A DNA stretch of 27,822 nt, taken from the NCBI GenBank assembly GCA_009801015.1, contig VHZZ01001141.1, positions 131,489 to 159,310 of the forward strand, written 5' to 3'. Positions 22,942-27,822 of this stretch are shown one piece after another. The position numbers and the translations under genes were made by a program. The notes under the pieces were generated by a model. That model searched no databases. It was not told the origin of the DNA and saw only the letters and a program-made list of their open reading frames with translations. Position 1 is the stretch's first letter. Each line of letters starts with the position of its first letter. Origin of the DNA: Silene noctiflora. Lineage: Eukaryota > Streptophyta > Magnoliopsida > Caryophyllales > Caryophyllaceae.

Positions 22942-23221
22942 TGTTTGGCAAACTAACTGAAAAGGTAACCGATTTTAATGAAATGACGTAAAATGATATA
23001 ATAATTATTTAATAGTATAGATTTAAGGGGTAAAAAGGAAAAAACATATCAAATCAGGTACTTGAAATCTCAAATGCTACTTTAGGTAGCATTTCATTTC
23101 AGATAACTTATTTGATTAAATAAGCTACTTGTCAAACGCTTAAAAAGAAATAAGGTACCTGAAATTTTGGTCAAATAAGTTACTTTGACCAAATCAGGTA
23201 CCTGAAATGACTTGCCAAACA
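22942..23221. mobile_element. hAT-like MITE with TGTTTGGCAA ends
   Basis: Perfect 10-bp inverted ends: TGTTTGGCAA at 22942-22951 and TTGCCAAACA at 23212-23221. Weaker similarity runs inward on both sides through CTGAAAAGGTAACCGATTTT and, reversed, TTTCAGGTACCTGATTTGG. The inside repeats words such as CAGGTACCTGAAAT and CAAATAAGTTACTT. There is no open frame. I could not show an 8-bp target duplication, so the superfamily is inference. Confidence 0.5.
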
Positions 23222-23580
23222 AAGCCTTAATTATGGACATGAATGACCATTATACCTTTTTTTTCTCATTTTTCATTATCTCTCAAATAAATCAATCCAA
23301 CTTCCACCAATAAATCATCAGCCCTCCCCCATCGCCACGTCCCCTGCACAGTCAGACCACTGGGCATCGCCACACACTCTTCTCCCGAACCAGTCGCACC
23401 ACCCGGACGACAAGTTGTCATGTGAAAAAAGGCTTACAGGAAACAAAGAGGCATTTGAGAATAAAAAAAGTGTCTTGTATTTTGTCATCTTAAAGTTAAC
23501 GTGGACTTTGACATTAAATAAATACTTCAAGACTCTACTAGAAAATTTGTATAATTCACTTTGAATTTTATAGAATCAGG

Positions 23581-23600
23581 AAAAAAAAAAAAAAAAAAAA
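23581..23600. repeat. A20 tract
   Basis: Twenty A bases just right of a gene-free stretch; no retroposed gene was recognised before it. Confidence 0.9.
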
Positions 23601-24484
23601 TTATTAGAGAAGAGTACTTTGTCCAAAGAAAATTGGATAAAATTAATTTCAAACTCTGATACTTTTGACAAAAACCAACCATACCGGAAAAAAATAATTA
23701 AAATATCATATCACATTATATGGCATAAAAAAAATTCACATGGATTAGGGTTAATTATTGTTTCTTTGGCTATGGCAAAGTGGCAACATACAGGGAATAA
23801 AATATGGATTTCAATTTCACATGTTTGTCAAAGTCTCATTTTTAATATCAGGTCAATTTGATAATTTTGAGTCCAATTATTTTTATTATGGTGGTTTAGG
23901 TAGATATATAAATTTAGAAGCTATTATTGGACAAACTACGCGGAATGGACAATGTCACCCCTCTTATAATTTTAACTCAACCAAAATTTATCTAATTAAA
24001 CTAATAAACGAACGTTTAACTAATCGATTTTTTAAAAATCAAAACAACGAGTTACTAACAAATCAACATTAAACTGATCGGCGTAAAATGAATCCATCTT
24101 TTTTTAGAAAAAATGGGAGGTGGAACCACCACATCCCTGCCCGGGAACAGACGTGGAGTTACCACATTCGAAAACAGAAACGTATGTGGAGCCACCACTC
24201 GGGTTAAGACTCGCCCATCTTTTGATTTTAAAAAAATTGATTCTTCATTTTACGATGATTATTTTTAACGTTTTTCGATTTGTAATTCGTCGAGGATTAA
24301 TAGCAACTAGGAGTAATTTTGTTGTCTAGGCTTAACTTTATTGTACGCTTTATTAATTTAGCAACTTAGTATACTATGACGGACGATAATATAATGTTAT
24401 TTCATTTTTATCCGTGTTTTTGTTTAAAAGATTTCTCTTTGTTATTTATATCAATTTAACTGAAGATTAAATTTACGTTAAATT

Positions 24485-24489
24485 CATTA
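24485..24489. repeat. Left target-site duplication CATTA of the solo LTR
   Basis: Five bases immediately before the TGTAACACCC terminus, matched exactly at 27205-27209. Confidence 0.85.
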
Positions 24490-27204
24490 TGTAACACCCG
24501 CAATTTTTATTTACGGTCTTAAAAGTAATTGAATAATTTAATTAAAGCAAATTATATTTAAATCTTATTTTTGGGTAAAAATATATTTTTGGGTGTAATA
24601 TTTATTTTAGTAATATTATGTTCCGTCTTACGTGTATTGTAGCCTTAAGACGTAAATTAAATGGATTCCGACTCAAATTGAGTAAGTATGGGCTTAAGTT
24701 GCTTATTGGGCCTAATTCCTCCTACTCTCCTACATAAACCTTTACTCATTTACCTTCTTCATTCTTTTTCTCAGCACCAAAACACAATCTCATACATCAT
24801 TGTTATCCATTTACAATCCTTCACAAAAATCCTCATAACTCCATTTTTAATCCGTTTCAAGTGTCGTTTGCGTCGTTCTTCTCCTCTCATCGTCCCTCAT
24901 CTATCTAAGTAAGAAAAAGCTCGTCTCAAAGACGTTTGAAATTCTGTCCCGGCTCTCTAAGGTTCGAAATTCCCATCTAACTCGTTCCTTTGTTGTCTAG
25001 GTGAAGATTTGGAAGAAGATAAGTGCATTGTTGAGGATTTTCACGAAGAATAGGAATTAACGGTGATAGGTTACTCGACGATACTTCGGGATTTTAGTGT
25101 TTATTTGTGTTATTATGTTGGATTTATGCATTAAAGTTGATAAATTTGCAAGCTTGTTGGTATATTTAGTTTTATTCATGTCTCATGTTGTTTCTCTTAT
25201 GAGATTCATGAATGTTTGGGTTGATTTCATAGTGTAGTTGTTGAAATTGCCATCTTTTACACATTTGGGGTGAAGTGTATACAATTCATGTTAGGGCAAT
25301 GAAATTTTTATATGAATGTTGTATGATGGATGTTGGATACTTTGGATGCTGTAAAATTACGTGTTTTACGTGTCCGTATCATGATATTTGCTGAAATTTC
25401 CCTTTAGAAATGTGTTACATCGTTTTTGGGTGAAACCCGTGTGCAGGTGTCCCCAGCCGGTGGACCGGCTACCGGTCTGCCAACCGGCTGGGAGCACACT
25501 AACTTGTAATATGTGTTTTCCTGTGTTGGGGGTGTCGCAGCCGGTGGGCCGGCTGTCGGTCCGCTGACCGGCTGGGAGCACCCTTGTATCAGGTGTTGTG
25601 TTTTAATGTATGTGTTGCCCTAGCCGGTGGACCGACTGCCGGTCCACTGGTCGGCGACGAGCATTTGTGATTTTTGTCCAAAAATTAGTGTGGGAGTGGT
25701 CCCTGCCGGTAGGCCGGCGTCCGGTCACCCGGCATGCAACCCCATTATTGCAGACCTTGTGTTTTTGACCTGTTGCTCCAGCCGGTTGGCCGGCGTCCGA
25801 TCACCTAGACCGGCTGGGAGTCCCTGTTGCATGATTTCTTCTCTTTTCGCTCAGTATATGATAGCAATGCTTTGGGCTTATGATTTATTTACATTTCCTC
25901 ATATTTATGTGGATTGTTTACGTATCATCATGAGTTATGCGCCGATCCCATTATGTAATTACGGTATGGTATGTATTATGCATGATTGAGCTATTATATG
26001 CTTTGTTGGTTTGAACCGTGTCCGTAAGAATTGATGTCGACCTACCTCTATGCATAACTACTACTTTAGATCGTTCGTCACACTCGTGCGGTACGGTCGA
26101 GTGGGGTACTTGATTCTCATGGATAGGTCGAGTCTTGGATGCGGAGTTATGTGCCGCATGTCGAATCGGGAGGGAGAGTCTGGATCCAGGTTTTAGATTA
26201 GGGTGTACCTAGCTAGTTATCCTACCAAGGGTTGTTTATTTCTAAGGGTGTCTGAGATTTTGCATGACGTTGGTAGTTAGATAATCTTTTCTTTAGGATC
26301 GCGTGTTCTCTGTTTGTGGTGTCTTGGACACTTGTAGGGTTATGCGTCGTGTCTCGGACATGTTTTAAAGGTAACCTCTGAGTCGGACGCCCGCGTAATC
26401 ATGTTTGCCATGATCCTATCGGACACTAAAGCTGAGATGCAAGCCTTTAGTTGCGATAAGATTGTCGGGATTGATGTTCCCATCCGTATTTATGGTGAGA
26501 TGCAAGCCATAAGTATGCATGTGACGTTAGTAGACACGTCCCGTGCTTATTTGCTAAAAGACTTTCAAAATAATGGCTACGGTTTTCTCCCGCATGTTTT
26601 ACATGTTGGCTTCTTGATACCCATGTTATGCGACAATCTATATTGGTTTATTAGGATGATTTCATATGTGATGTTTTGGTTGGATTATCATATATGACTA
26701 TTTCACATACCTTTGTTCTTTGTCCATTTGACTTGATATCATATGCTGTAGTACATTGATTATATTATATGTTTAAATTGACCATGAATATAATGTTTGC
26801 CTTATATGTTTAAAATGCCTAATTACGTTCATTTCGTTGTATCGTGGCTGGGAGAACCTTGAGTTACTCCCCACTGACTGTGGCGTTCATGTTTACATAA
26901 ATGACAGGTTCGTGGAAGCTTATCTGGGGTGGAAGACGTGTGGGCTAGCGAGCATTGTACCTTGGACCTAGTCTTAGTTTGCTAGACTTACCCACCGTAC
27001 TTTGTTTTATTCGTGGGATATCTTTTCCCCAAACTTTTATTCGTGTCGGCTTGTATAACTTATATTTTATACTTCCTTTTCCGCATATTTGTAGTATTAT
27101 GACATTTCGTTTTCAAACTTAAAAAGTTTTAAAAATCTTCTGTTTTCCGCCGCATTGAAAGTATTTAGGTTAATATTTGGTGTCGTATATAGCAGGGTGT
27201 CACA
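24490..27204. mobile_element. Solo LTR of a Ty3/gypsy-like retrotransposon
   Basis: The segment begins TGTAACACCC and ends GGGTGTCACA, an imperfect inverted repeat with the TG...CA ends of LTRs. It is flanked on both sides by the same five bases, CATTA (24485-24489 and 27205-27209), as expected for an integrase target-site duplication. Length is 2715 bp. There is no long open frame, no gag-pol, no second LTR and no internal domain, so it is best read as a solo LTR left by recombination between two LTRs. Long LTRs beginning TGTAACACCC are familiar from Tekay/Del-type chromoviruses; that family assignment is inference. Orientation cannot be fixed from the ends alone. It contains a GC-rich repeat array near 25455-25822. 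Confidence 0.85.
25455..25822. repeat. Five spaced GC-rich repeats inside the LTR
   Basis: Related blocks of about 43 bp begin near 25455, 25539, 25622, 25705 and 25780, that is every 83-84 bp and then 75 bp. Each carries AGCCGGTGG-ACCGGC-like arms; GCCGGT and ACCGGC are reverse complements two bases apart, so each block can fold back on itself. Most blocks end GGCTGGGAGCAC or a variant. They stand out as GC- and CpG-rich against AT-rich surroundings. Confidence 0.8.
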
Positions 27205-27209
27205 CATTA
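27205..27209. repeat. Right target-site duplication CATTA of the solo LTR
   Basis: Five bases immediately after the GGGTGTCACA terminus, matched exactly at 24485-24489. Confidence 0.85.
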
Positions 27210-27424
27210 AATATTTTCAAATTTAACTTTGTTAACTTAACTCACAATTCCGTTAATATGACTTACATCAGATGGTAATGATTAGTACTTTAAATTATAT
27301 TTATCTGAAATTTATTTTGAATACTTTTGAATTTAGTTAAGTTGTTGAAATATTCAATCCGTTAAAATTATATCAGCATGGGTTTTAATATGTAAGAATG
27401 GTATTATTAGAGTTTTAAAAGCAA

Positions 27425-27444
27425 CCCGTGCATTTTTGCACGGG
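27425..27444. other. Perfect 8-bp hairpin, Helitron-end-like
   Basis: CCCGTGCA, four T bases, then TGCACGGG forms a perfect stem-loop, followed by GGCTAAAACTATTTAG. Plant Helitrons often have such a CCCGTGCA hairpin a few bases before a CTAG-type 3' end. Here the terminal CTRR word is not clean (CTATT), so this may be a decayed Helitron end or an unrelated hairpin. Confidence 0.35.
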
Positions 27445-27696
27445 GCTAAAACTATTTAGAATTATTACTTAATCGACATAAAAATTAGCATTCATAATTG
27501 AGTAATTTGACGGTGATTAATTTTGTAAGAGAGAGAATTAGAGAGAGTTTGTTTATTTTCTGTTTGGAGGAAGGGTAAAGTAAGGAAAAGTAATGGGAAA
27601 AAAGTCCCTGAAAGAGTAATATTCGTACATGAAAGAGCAACTACTTGCCTCTACACATTTTGGTGCTAAAAAATTTGTTAAGTCATAACTAAAAGA

Positions 27697-27822
27697 TACT
27701 CCCTTCATTCAACTCCACACTACCACTATCTATTTTGTACTGATAGGTGCCCGAATTAGTCATATTTCCTTACTCTTTTCTTCTCATTTTAGCCCGATTC
27801 GCGCGGGTTTGCGTGCCCTTAT
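27697..27822 (+). mobile_element. Left part of a Stowaway-like element, cut by the window edge
   Basis: TACTCCCTTCATTCAACTCC followed by CACACTACCACT is a typical Stowaway-type plant MITE beginning. The other end is not in view. The last 30 bases hold a GC-rich CCCGATTCGCGCGGG stem that may belong to a different element. Confidence 0.4.

Larger units (their letters stand above)
20901..24484. other. Gene-poor region left of the solo LTR
   Basis: It contains the AT microsatellite, exon-like minus-strand stretches at about 20966-21569 (see findings), the 63-bp tandem repeat, the hAT-like MITE, an A20 tract and a short 33-bp periodic motif at 24120-24200. From 23600 to 24100 it is plain AT-rich DNA with nothing recognisable. 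Confidence 0.55.
27210..27822. other. Right flank of the solo LTR
   Basis: AT-rich, no open frame of note. It holds the CCCGTGCA hairpin at 27425-27444, a GAGAGA-rich patch near 27530 and the start of a Stowaway-like element at 27697. Confidence 0.6.

Noticed and set aside
25627-25989. 120-residue open frame inside the LTR
   Set aside because: It arises from the GC-rich repeat array and is bounded by the LTR; no gag or pol motif.
1-27822. tRNA, rRNA or CRISPR features
   Set aside because: I saw no convincing tRNA T-loop/anticodon arrangement, no rRNA core sequence and no spaced identical repeats of CRISPR type; a covariance-model scan was not possible.

Overview
The window is nuclear DNA of a flowering plant. 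It has two intron-split protein genes on the minus strand, both readable exon by exon, in AT-rich DNA full of transposon remnants, MITEs, microsatellites and local tandem duplications. The order Caryophyllales (amaranth/spinach/beet group) is only a guess, based on the recurring ACGGAGTA motif and the MITE style. Exons were assembled by hand from splice sites, reading phase and recalled Arabidopsis homologues; no search or transcript was available.

Layout: 1-2708 has no gene that can be supported. 2709-7136 (minus) is WEE1, the kinase that places the inhibitory phosphate on CDK. It has nine exons and about 479 residues, and every kinase landmark is present, but intron 2 cannot be closed in frame with its obvious GT and AG. 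7137-10673 separates the genes and holds the WEE1 upstream region, a probable plastid-DNA insertion (about 7738-7968, with one N), and a Stowaway-like element. 10674-14780 (minus) is a complete four-exon GH3 gene of 593 codons, closest to GH3.9, with a TATA-like box upstream and a candidate poly(A) signal downstream.

14781-24484 is gene-poor. It holds two partial copies of a segment that contains a MITE, a 131-bp duplication, a 60-bp AT microsatellite, a degenerate 63-bp tandem repeat, a hAT-like MITE, and a few exon-like stretches that I could not assign. 24490-27204 is a 2.7-kb solo LTR (TGTAACACCC...GGGTGTCACA) flanked by the 5-bp target duplication CATTA; it contains five GC-rich hairpin-forming repeats. 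The right edge has a Helitron-like hairpin and the start of a Stowaway-like element.

The two genes do not form a pathway: WEE1 acts in the cell-cycle checkpoint and GH3.9 in auxin or acyl-acid conjugation. One small TIR-bearing MITE family links the region physically, with copies in WEE1 intron 7, in GH3.9 intron 1 and twice upstream of GH3.9. I found no convincing new biological system. The most useful points are the WEE1 intron 2 anomaly, the intact solo LTR with its internal repeats, and the intronic MITE family.
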